DNA of 8,440 bases from CAZGYE01 sp964530165 (GTDB lineage: Bacteria; Planctomycetota; Planctomycetia; Planctomycetales; Planctomycetaceae): positions 1 to 8,440 of the forward strand of contig CAZGYE010000260.1 in NCBI GenBank assembly GCA_964530165.1. The letters run 5' to 3'. Position 1 is the first letter of the stretch. Every line of letters starts with the position of its first letter. The notes beneath the pieces are model-generated. The model was given only the letters and a program-made list of their open reading frames with translations. It made no database searches and was not told the origin of the DNA. A program made the translations under genes and the position numbers. This document shows positions 1-6,479 of the stretch, one piece after another.

Positions 1-608
1 AGCACGGCGGGATCGAAGCCGTTGGCGGTCGAGACCTGAGAGAGGTCGATGACGTTCAAGCCGTCATTCCCGTTGACTCGCAGCACCGCCAACGTAGAGG
101 CTTGCGCGGCGACGGTGCCCGCCGCAGAAGGGATGAACGTCAGCGAGTTTTCGCCGAGGAGCTGTGTGCCGATCAGCGTGGGGTCGATCACGATCTTGAA
201 AATCATGTCGGTGTCGGCCGTCTTGCCGACGTTGGCGGCGGCAATGGCCGCATCGTCCATTGTGGGCGTCAACGGATTACTGGGATCGGGGGTCTCTCTG
301 GTGAGGACCTCGACGAGGCCCGTTCCGCCCGTGACAACGTCGCTGCGGACCACCATTTCGTCATCGGTGGAGTTTCCGTTGATGCCGATCACATCCGTGA
401 CGATCTCCAGCCGGGGCAAATCGTTGGGGTCGGCGGCATCGTCTGTGTAGAAGATGGCAAGCGTCAACAGCGTCCTGTCTTCGAGCATTTCCACCTGGCA
501 CGAGAGCGGTTCCGGCAACTTTTTACGCCGTGATACTGCTCGGGCCCGTCGCCGGGAATCTGAATACAGGGTAGATTTTACACTACGCAGCCAAGAAGAC
601 ATTAACAT
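1..608 (-). CDS. LEPR-XLL surface/exported protein, N-terminal part (truncated by window edge)
   Basis: This reading frame runs leftward from ATG at 608-606 with no stop before the window edge, giving 202 complete codons. The protein begins MLMSSWLRSV, is Arg/Lys-rich to about residue 30, and has LEDRTLL at residues 42-48. That motif is the LEPR-XLL signature of planctomycetal extracellular proteins. The rest visible (about 49-202) is closely similar to the same part of the protein starting at 1475, including the shared stretches VRSDVVTGGTG, LTRETPDPSNPLTP and NGNDGLNVIDLS. A second in-frame ATG lies two codons downstream, as in the paralogue. GAGAGGA about 10 nt upstream is a plausible ribosome binding site. 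The missing C-terminal part may be RTX-like as in the paralogue, but that cannot be seen. No function can be assigned beyond probable export. The frame and family call are well supported by the conserved protein sequence. Confidence 0.9.
   Translation of the reverse strand, partial: MLMSSWLRSVKSTLYSDSRRRARAVSRRKKLPEPLSCQVEMLEDRTLLTLAIFYTDDAADPNDLPRLEIVTDVIGINGNSTDDEMVVRSDVVTGGTGLVEVLTRETPDPSNPLTPTMDDAAIAAANVGKTADTDMIFKIVIDPTLIGTQLLGENSLTFIPSAAGTVAAQASTLAVLRVNGNDGLNVIDLSQVSTANGFDPAV
189..371 (-). repeat. Left arm of long inverted repeat (paralogous coding DNA)
   Basis: This stretch of the left gene, read on the minus strand, matches about 1729-1906 of the right gene on the plus strand, with only scattered and mostly synonymous differences by eye. 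Because the genes are divergent, the two copies form an inverted repeat of roughly 180 bp separated by about 1.36 kb. It is best explained by gene duplication, possibly kept similar by gene conversion. Confidence 0.8.
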
Positions 609-611
609 CGC

Positions 612-692
612 AGGGTCCTCTCAATCAAAAAGGGAGTTTTAAGGGTTTTCTTCAGTTCGAAATGGGAAGTCTAAAGGTTCCTCTCATTCAAG
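612..692 (-). promoter_or_regulatory. 17-bp direct repeat pair overlapping the left gene's ribosome binding site
   Basis: On the minus strand, TTGATTGAGAGGACCCT (628-612) precedes the left start codon and includes its Shine-Dalgarno-like GAGAGGA. A near copy, TTGAATGAGAGGAACCT (691-675), lies about 63 bp further upstream with two mismatches. A more diverged version stands before the right gene at 1455-1471. The proximal copy probably serves in translation initiation. The distal copy may be a duplicated leader segment or an operator. Its role is inferred only. Confidence 0.5.
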
Positions 693-768
693 AAAGTGAG
701 TCTGAAACGTGAACTCCTCAAAGGAACGGACACGTGCCTTCACCTACGTATCCGACCTTCGGTACATT

Positions 769-785
769 GAAGCCGATTCGGCTTC
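769..785. repeat. Perfect 8-bp inverted repeat (hairpin)
   Basis: GAAGCCGATTCGGCTTC has arms GAAGCCGA and TCGGCTTC with a single central base, so it is an almost perfect dyad. No T-run follows on either strand, which argues against an intrinsic terminator. A protein-binding dyad is possible. It lies about 160 bp upstream of the left start. Confidence 0.5.
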
Positions 786-955
786 GCTTCGGAAATTCAT
801 TACCTAGTGTCATTCGATGCATGACTGACGAATCTCATTGATTAAATCCAGGCGAAGTAGGACAAACAATAGATCGCTAGCTTCAAAAAAGAAGCACAAT
901 CGCGGGATTAGATCGGCGATCAAATCGCTGGGACTGGCGCGGTGATCTACCGGCC

Positions 956-1029
956 GGGATCAAAGCGGGGACCAAAGCGGGGACCAAAGCGGAGATCCAA
1001 CCGCGAGGATCAAAGATGGGATCAAAAAA
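956..1029. repeat. 12-bp tandem repeat (GGGAYCAAAGCG) in a GATC-rich patch
   Basis: Three contiguous 12-bp units occupy 956-967, 968-979 and 980-991. The first reads GGGATCAAAGCG and the next two read GGGACCAAAGCG. Degenerate units continue to about 1029 (GAGATCCAACCG, then GAGGATCAAAG and GGGATCAAAA). GATC occurs at 872, 911, 918, 944, 958, 994, 1008 and 1020, far more often than chance would give in about 150 bp. The block sits between the two divergent promoters and could be an iteron-like protein-binding array. No binding protein can be named. Confidence 0.7.
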
Positions 1030-1165
1030 GAATAGAAAATTTCGCCCCTCGGAAGCCTATTTGATGGCCCATGCCGTTTCCGCCCTGCGGCGAGAGGGGG
1101 GCTAGTTCTTCCGAGGACGGCGGGGCGACCGAACTTTCCTTGTGCCAACGCATTGCGCACTCCCA

Positions 1166-1203
1166 TGGATCAACGATCCAGGCATGAGTGGTTCCCATGG
1201 AAC
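1166..1203. repeat. Two adjacent small hairpins
   Basis: TGGATC (1166-1171) and GATCCA (1175-1180) flank AAC. Just downstream, GTTCC (1191-1195) and GGAAC (1199-1203) flank CAT. Both stems are short (6 and 5 bp) with 3-nt loops and no T-run, so they are weak candidates for RNA structure or operator dyads in the leader of the right gene. Confidence 0.3.
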
Positions 1204-1454
1204 TAGGCCGTTAAGGGGTGTATTCTTGCCGGTCGAAGATGAATCTTCGTGAATCCGACTAAACACTTTTTGAGACCGGCGATCTATTGTTTGAGCCGGT
1301 TGTCTTCGCTGTAATTGCAACATGCTCAGTCAAGAAATGAAACCAGAATGAATCGTTCAACCCAAGCTCAATCAGTTCTCTCGTGCGAAACATCGAGCAC
1401 GTTTGTGACGCCCAGAGAAGAGAAAAATTTCCAGATCTACGTTTCAACACACCA

Positions 1455-1471
1455 TTGAAAGCGAGAATCCT
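1455..1471 (+). promoter_or_regulatory. Leader element upstream of the RTX/propeller gene start
   Basis: TTGAAAGCGAGAATCCT matches the element upstream of the left paralogue (consensus TTGAWWGMGAGRAYCCT) at the same distance from ATG, so homology of the pair extends into the 5' leader. The GAGAA core is a weaker Shine-Dalgarno match than the GAGAGGA of the left gene. Together with the conserved ATG-TTR-ATG opening, this supports the start at 1475. Confidence 0.45.
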
Positions 1472-1474
1472 ACG

Positions 1475-4400
1475 ATGTTGATGACTTCGTGGCTGCGTTC
1501 TATGAGATCAGCTTTACATTCCAGCTGCCGGCGGCGCCCGCGAGCGGCTTCACGACGGCGGCGCGCGCAGGGGAGACAAACGGAGGCGCTCCCATCGCAG
1601 GTGGAGATGCTGGAGGACCGGACGCTGTTGAGCATCACGGTGATGTATACGATCGACCAAAGCAATCCGGGGTTCGCGCCAAGGTTGGAGATCGCCACAT
1701 TCGCCACAGACGCTGACGGCAACGTCACCGATGACGAAATCGTGGTCCGCAGCGACGTTGTCACGGGCGGGACGGGTATCGTAGAGATCCTGACCAGAGA
1801 GACCCCCGATCCCAGCAATCCGTTGACGCCCGCAATGGACGATGCGGCCATTGCCACCGCCAATGCCGGCAAGACCGCAAACACCGACCGGATTTTCAAA
1901 ATCGTGTTGGACCCCCTGAACACAACGCAATCAATCGGCGACAACCTGGCCCTGTTTCTCAGGGATCGAGTCCCTGCGCTGGCCGATGAGGTGCAGGAAA
2001 TGCGAGTCATCGGCAACGACGGTTTGAACGTCATCGATCTCTCCCTGGTCACCACGGCTGATTTCCCCAACGTCACCGAAGTGTTGATCGAAGGCAGGGA
2101 CCAGGCCGACAGTCTTGTGGGCAGCGAGTTCGACGATCTGATCAGGGCCGGAGACGACGAAGATACGATACTCGGCGGGCTCGGCGACGATGAGCTCCGC
2201 GGCGGCGCCGGCGCCGATCGCATCAACGGCGAAGATGGGAACGACCAGATTCTTGGCGGCTCCGGCAACGATGTACTGGAGGGCGGCAACGGCGACGACA
2301 GCATCCGCGGCCAAACCGGGCGGGATGCCATCGAAGGCGGCGCCGGCGCCGATTCTCTGTTCGGGAATTCAGGACAGGACACGCTCAGCGGTGATGCCGG
2401 CCTGGACTGGCTTTCGGGTGGTGACAACGAGGACATGCTGTTCGGCGGCGACGGCGACGACACGCTCGAGGGCGGTGAGCACGCCGACTTACTCGACGGC
2501 GGCACAGGCAACGACACCCTCAGCGGAGACAGGGGCGAGGACTCGCTGATCGGAGGCGGTGGCGCCGACTCGCTCGTCGGCGGGGACGGCAACGATTTGC
2601 TGCAAAGCGTCGACACGTTCGGTGGCGAAAGTTTGGCCGTGACTGCTGTGTTTCCCTCCGGCCCGATCACGAATCTCAGCCTCCCGGTCAATGAAGGAGC
2701 CGTCAACCGGTTCGAGGACGACGCCACGAATGCAACCAGTGAGTTCAACCCCGCCATCGCCATTGATCCCCGTGATGCAACCGGTCAGACGTTGTTTGGT
2801 GTCACGGACGGTGCGGGCGGCATGCAGTTTCGGCTGAGCGGTGACGGGGGACAAACTTGGCCCACGACGTCGACAACTGCCCCGGCCTTTGTCGATTTCC
2901 CGAACGTCGCTTGGGACGGATTCGGCAATCTGTTCGCCGCCGGCGTCGACGCCGCTGGAGATGTCGTTGTCTCATTGAGCACCGACGCCGGCGCCAACTT
3001 CTCCACCGTGGCGACTCTGAATCCGACTACGAATACGGCGATTGCGCCAGCGATTGCGATCGGTCCGGGCCGGCCGGAGGCGAACGGCGGCGCTGCGGGC
3101 GAACAGGCCCTGTGGGTCGTTTGGGAAGAAGACGCTCATCTCGAGTTTGCCGGCTTTGTCGTAACCGGTACAGGCACGGTGGCTCCTCAGCAGCAGGGGA
3201 GAATGTTTGGCACCGATGGCGGCGCTTTTCCAGACGTCGCCGTGGGTCCGAATGGGGCGGTCATCGTGGCGTACCAGGAACGGCGAGCCGCCGCGGAAGG
3301 GCCTTCCTTCATCAGCGTCGCGGTGAATGTGCTGGGAATGGCCGATCCGGGCGGGAACGGCTGGCAGGCTCCTCAACCGGTCCTGCACCCGAAAATGGAG
3401 ACCCCCGCCACGACAAACGTCGGCGTCGCCGACCTCATCCCGGCCAATCCGGGCGGCATCAACGCCCAGCCGCACATTGCCTGGGACCACAGCGGCGGCA
3501 AGTTCAACGGCCACATCTATCTTGTTTACACAACCGAAGCCAGTCGACCGGCGAGACCCACCGACGTAAGCGAAAACGAAACGGTGAACAACGATACGGA
3601 CGTCGTCTTGGTGACCACCGATGACCTGAAGGATCTGGTCATCGATGCCAGTGACCCCAGTTTGAACCGGGACCCCACCGTCTCGTGGTCGAAACCGAAA
3701 GCACTCAACGACGACAAAGTCGTCGGCGTGGATGAGACTGGAACCAATAGCCAGTTCTTGCCGCAACTGGCGCTGGATCAGACCACCGGGGTCATCGCCG
3801 TCACCTGGTATGACGCCCGCAACGACGTGGGCGTTGTTTCGGAGCCGGGCAACACAAACACCACTCTGCCCTCCGAAGTCGGCAACGTCGACCGCGCCAA
3901 CGACGACGTTCAGGTCTACGGGACGGTCAGTTTCGATGGTGGACAATCGCGTCTGGCCAACTTTCGAGTGAGCGGTTTTGATCACAACAACACCCCGGAC
4001 GATCCGAGCGACGACAACCAGTTCCCGTCAAACGTGGCCGACGTCGGTGGCGGGCCAGTGAACGGCGGAACGTTCGGCGATTACATGGGACTGGCTTTCC
4101 ACAACGGCCGGCTGCACACGATTTGGGCCGATAATTCGGTCTTCGATCCCGGCACAGGCGACACTGACGACACGGTGCTAGACGAACTGCAGATCTTAAC
4201 GACCCAATTCCTCATCGCGAACGACGGCGACACCATGACCGGCGGCAAGGGGATGGATACGTTCTTCGGCGACAACGGGAACGATTCTCTCAAAGGCAAC
4301 GGTTTTGACGATCGACTCTTGGGCGGCGGCGGCGAGGATACACTCAAGGGGGACGACAACGCCGATGTCCTCTTCGGCGGTGCCAACGGAGCCCCCGGCG

Positions 4401-6472
4401 ATCCGAGTGATCTGACCGACGGCAGGAACACGTACCCGCGTCGCGGGACGCCGCTGGGCGATTTCCTCAACGGCGGCAGAGGCAACGATGTTCTGATCGC
4501 TGACGACGTGGGCGACACGTTCTTCGACATCACCATTGCCGATATCATCGCCGGCGGCACACCGAGCGGCACGCTGGTCGATCCCACCGACATCGACACC
4601 GGCGCGTTCGGCGCCGACACGTTGTACGGCCACGAGAACGACGACACTCTCTACGGTGGAGCGGGCAACGATTTGTTGGACGGCGACAAAGAGGATGAGT
4701 CGCTCGACGGGAACGACATCGTGTACGGTGGACGCGGCAATGACACTCTCTTTGGCGGTCTGAACGACGACCAGCTTTTCGGCAGCCACCCGGCCGACAC
4801 CCTCTCTTTTCAGGACGACGACGTTCTGGACGGCGGCGGCGGCTCGGACACGCTCATGGGCGGCCAGGGGAGTGACACGCTGGATGGCGGTTCCGGCGAT
4901 TCCACGACTCTGAGTCCCACACAAGATTTCCTCTTCGGCGATGTCGATCCGAACAACGTCAATTTCAACGACACCCTGCATACCGGGTCCGACGTCATCA
5001 TCTGGGACGGCATGTTCAATGCTGCGTCCAACGAGCAATCCGACGGTGCCGACCAGATCGACGGCGGCGGCCTGTTCGACCGCTTGTTGGTCACTACCCG
5101 AGACGTCTCCTCCCAGGCAAACACCATCACTGTCTCCGAGAGCGCCAGAAAACTGAACGTCTCGGACAAGGTTTCAGGAAAGAGCATCATGGTCCGGGCG
5201 GTGAGAATCGAGCATCTGGAGCTCGACACCGGCAACGGGAACGACAGCATCACGATCGGCGATTTGACGCCGGGCACTGGAAACGAGCGTTCGCTGCGGT
5301 TGTTGACCGCCAGTCTGGGGACCGGCGACGATTCTTTCGACGCCACCGCGATTGACGAGCCGAATATTCGCATCATCGTCGAGGGGGGAAACAACGACGA
5401 CAACCTGGTGGGTGGCTCCGGCCCCGACATCTTCGAGGGCGGCAGCGGCGACGACACCCTCAACGGCAAAGGTGGAAACGATCTCCTCTTTGGCGGCGAC
5501 GATCAGGACAGTCTCCTGGGAGGAGGAGGCGACGATACATTGCTCGGTGAAGCCGACCAGGATACCTTGGAAGGTGGCAGCGGCGCCGACAGCCTCGAGG
5601 GGGGCGACGCCGCCGACGCCATCAACGGCAACGACGGCAACGACACCATCCTCGGTGGAGACGGCGCCGACAGCCTCAACGGCGGAACAGGTTTTTCCAG
5701 CGGAGACGACAGCATTCTGGGTGGCAATGGCGCCGACAGCATCTTCGGCGAAGCAGGCAACGACACACTGCGTGGTAATCTCGGAAACGACACCGTGCGC
5801 GGCGGTAACGACAATGACTCGATCTTCGGCGACAACGGACGCGACGATCTCGCCGGCAACGCAGGCAGCGACACCGTCGACGGGGGGAATCATAACGATA
5901 CGATCAACGGCAACGGCGGCGGCGACCTGCTCTTCGGTGGACGCGGCGCCGACAACATCAAGGGGGGCATGTCCAACGACACCATCTTTGGCGGCAGAGG
6001 CAAAGACATCATCAGTGGAAACGGCGGCCACGACGCGATCTCCGGCGATGACGGCCGCGACACCATCTACGGCGGCTCGCTCACAGGCGGCACGCTGTCC
6101 GGCAACGACACGATCAACGGCGGTGCCGGCGCTGATAGCATCTTCGGCCAGGACGGCGCCGACAGACTTGCCGGACTGGAAGGAGACGACTCCATCGACG
6201 GTGGAGCCGGCGCCGATCAGCTGCACGGCGGCGTGGGGGATGATTCCTTGACCGATCTCTCCGGCGCTGACACGCTCTACGGCTACGACGGTGTTGACGT
6301 TGTCGAGACCGACATTACTGGTTTCAGCACCGACGATCGGATCGGCGGCGGAGACGGCGTCGACACCGTCACGGGCGATCCGGGTGAAATCGACGAGACG
6401 GACCTCGCTGACGAGTTCAACGCATCGCAGCCGGGCTTTGGATGGATCGACAGCATCCTGGACCTTGTGTGA
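1475..6472 (+). CDS. Giant LEPR-XLL protein with RTX repeats and sialidase-like beta-propeller
   Basis: The 1665-residue product is a predicted exported, calcium-binding protein. It has an Arg-rich N-terminus with LEDRTLL at residues 46-52, the LEPR-XLL signature of planctomycetal surface proteins. Residues 53-205 form a domain shared with the divergent paralogue. RTX-type nonapeptide blocks (GGxGxDxLx) span about 210-378, 916-1142 and 1302-1635. Such repeats form Ca2+-binding parallel beta-rolls. Residues 423-891 resemble a BNR/sialidase-type beta-propeller: Asp boxes SGDGGQTW (455-462), STDAGANF (502-509) and SFDGGQS (from 819), plus the family-typical WYDARND (778-784). Residues 1152-1301 are a degenerate beta-rich linker with IEHLELDTGNGND. 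The C-terminus lacks a hydrophobic anchor, LPxTG or PEP-CTERM, so export and attachment are unclear. The start is supported by the leader conserved with the paralogue. Carbohydrate binding or hydrolysis is possible but not shown, and a structural adhesin is equally likely. Confidence 0.93.
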   Translation: MLMTSWLRSMRSALHSSCRRRPRAASRRRRAQGRQTEALPSQVEMLEDRTLLSITVMYTIDQSNPGFAPRLEIATFATDADGNVTDDEIVVRSDVVTGGTGIVEILTRETPDPSNPLTPAMDDAAIATANAGKTANTDRIFKIVLDPLNTTQSIGDNLALFLRDRVPALADEVQEMRVIGNDGLNVIDLSLVTTADFPNVTEVLIEGRDQADSLVGSEFDDLIRAGDDEDTILGGLGDDELRGGAGADRINGEDGNDQILGGSGNDVLEGGNGDDSIRGQTGRDAIEGGAGADSLFGNSGQDTLSGDAGLDWLSGGDNEDMLFGGDGDDTLEGGEHADLLDGGTGNDTLSGDRGEDSLIGGGGADSLVGGDGNDLLQSVDTFGGESLAVTAVFPSGPITNLSLPVNEGAVNRFEDDATNATSEFNPAIAIDPRDATGQTLFGVTDGAGGMQFRLSGDGGQTWPTTSTTAPAFVDFPNVAWDGFGNLFAAGVDAAGDVVVSLSTDAGANFSTVATLNPTTNTAIAPAIAIGPGRPEANGGAAGEQALWVVWEEDAHLEFAGFVVTGTGTVAPQQQGRMFGTDGGAFPDVAVGPNGAVIVAYQERRAAAEGPSFISVAVNVLGMADPGGNGWQAPQPVLHPKMETPATTNVGVADLIPANPGGINAQPHIAWDHSGGKFNGHIYLVYTTEASRPARPTDVSENETVNNDTDVVLVTTDDLKDLVIDASDPSLNRDPTVSWSKPKALNDDKVVGVDETGTNSQFLPQLALDQTTGVIAVTWYDARNDVGVVSEPGNTNTTLPSEVGNVDRANDDVQVYGTVSFDGGQSRLANFRVSGFDHNNTPDDPSDDNQFPSNVADVGGGPVNGGTFGDYMGLAFHNGRLHTIWADNSVFDPGTGDTDDTVLDELQILTTQFLIANDGDTMTGGKGMDTFFGDNGNDSLKGNGFDDRLLGGGGEDTLKGDDNADVLFGGANGAPGDPSDLTDGRNTYPRRGTPLGDFLNGGRGNDVLIADDVGDTFFDITIADIIAGGTPSGTLVDPTDIDTGAFGADTLYGHENDDTLYGGAGNDLLDGDKEDESLDGNDIVYGGRGNDTLFGGLNDDQLFGSHPADTLSFQDDDVLDGGGGSDTLMGGQGSDTLDGGSGDSTTLSPTQDFLFGDVDPNNVNFNDTLHTGSDVIIWDGMFNAASNEQSDGADQIDGGGLFDRLLVTTRDVSSQANTITVSESARKLNVSDKVSGKSIMVRAVRIEHLELDTGNGNDSITIGDLTPGTGNERSLRLLTASLGTGDDSFDATAIDEPNIRIIVEGGNNDDNLVGGSGPDIFEGGSGDDTLNGKGGNDLLFGGDDQDSLLGGGGDDTLLGEADQDTLEGGSGADSLEGGDAADAINGNDGNDTILGGDGADSLNGGTGFSSGDDSILGGNGADSIFGEAGNDTLRGNLGNDTVRGGNDNDSIFGDNGRDDLAGNAGSDTVDGGNHNDTINGNGGGDLLFGGRGADNIKGGMSNDTIFGGRGKDIISGNGGHDAISGDDGRDTIYGGSLTGGTLSGNDTINGGAGADSIFGQDGADRLAGLEGDDSIDGGAGADQLHGGVGDDSLTDLSGADTLYGYDGVDVVETDITGFSTDDRIGGGDGVDTVTGDPGEIDETDLADEFNASQPGFGWIDSILDLV
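1729..1906 (+). repeat. Right arm of long inverted repeat (paralogous coding DNA)
   Basis: This arm encodes roughly residues 86-144 and is the counterpart of 189-371 on the opposite strand. The match holds at nucleotide level: most differences are third-position changes and indels are absent within the block. Homology continues on both sides at the protein level with more divergence. Confidence 0.8.
2102..2608 (+). repeat. RTX repeat block 1
   Basis: Successive units such as GGAGADRIN, GGSGNDVLE and GGNGDDSIR follow the RTX nonapeptide pattern. At DNA level, variants of GGCGGC...GGCAACGAC recur about every 27 bp. The block stops at residue 378, directly before the linker to the propeller. 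Confidence 0.9.
4220..4900 (+). repeat. RTX repeat block 2 (interrupted)
   Basis: RTX units resume right after the propeller (GGKGMDTFF, then GDNGNDSLK). They are interrupted by two non-repetitive insertions, near residues 972-990 (with NTYPRRGTPLGD) and about 1010-1048. The spacing is less regular than in blocks 1 and 3. Confidence 0.85.
5378..6379 (+). repeat. RTX repeat block 3 (longest)
   Basis: About 330 residues of nearly uninterrupted GGxGxDxLx units include GGSGDDTLN, GGNGADSIF and GGAGADSIF. Two short insertions break the register, FSSGDDS near residue 1408 and SLTGGTLSGND near residue 1540. DNA-level repetition (GGCGCCGACAGC and GGCAACGACACC variants) makes the block prone to recombination or assembly collapse. 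Confidence 0.9.
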
Positions 6473-6479
6473 GCAACGC

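Larger units (their letters stand above)
609..1474. other. Divergent intergenic region with no convincing gene
   Basis: These 866 bp separate two divergently transcribed paralogues and must hold both promoters. The only open frames are short (62-75 codons), lie on the minus strand, and show no recognisable motif, ribosome binding site or family resemblance, so I call no gene. The DNA is less GC-rich than the flanking genes and has A-rich stretches. It contains a hairpin at 769-785, a GATC-rich patch at 872-1023 with a 12-bp tandem repeat, and two small hairpins at 1166-1203. I cannot place -35/-10 boxes with confidence. An unrecognised small RNA remains possible. Confidence 0.7.

Noticed and set aside
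49..533. Plus-strand open frames of 133 and 143 codons at the left edge
   Set aside because: The conserved protein, with LEDRTLL and paralogy to the gene at 1475, is on the minus strand. These are its shadows.
960..1450. Three short minus-strand open frames (63-73 codons) in the intergenic region
   Set aside because: No motif, ribosome binding site or recognisable homology, and one is partly made of the 12-bp repeat (WSPLWSPLWSPL).
1444..2763. Long minus-strand open frame (439 codons) opposite the start of the RTX gene
   Set aside because: It is Ser/Pro-rich low-complexity sequence, as expected from the antisense of GC-rich Gly/Asp repeats, and its C-terminal part is the antisense of the conserved paralogous region. 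The plus strand has a clear domain structure.
2741..4147. Calling the propeller an active sialidase
   Set aside because: Asp boxes are shared by many non-sialidase propellers, and I could not identify the catalytic Arg triad or the Tyr/Glu pair by reading.
2102..6379. CRISPR-like or satellite repeat array
   Set aside because: The repetition is in frame, varies in length, follows the RTX amino-acid pattern and has no spacers, so it is coding repeats.
6291..6479. N-terminal extension of the M19 gene to ATG 6291
   Set aside because: It would overlap the 3' end of the RTX gene by about 180 bp and place 63 residues before the Tat motif, which must be near the N-terminus.
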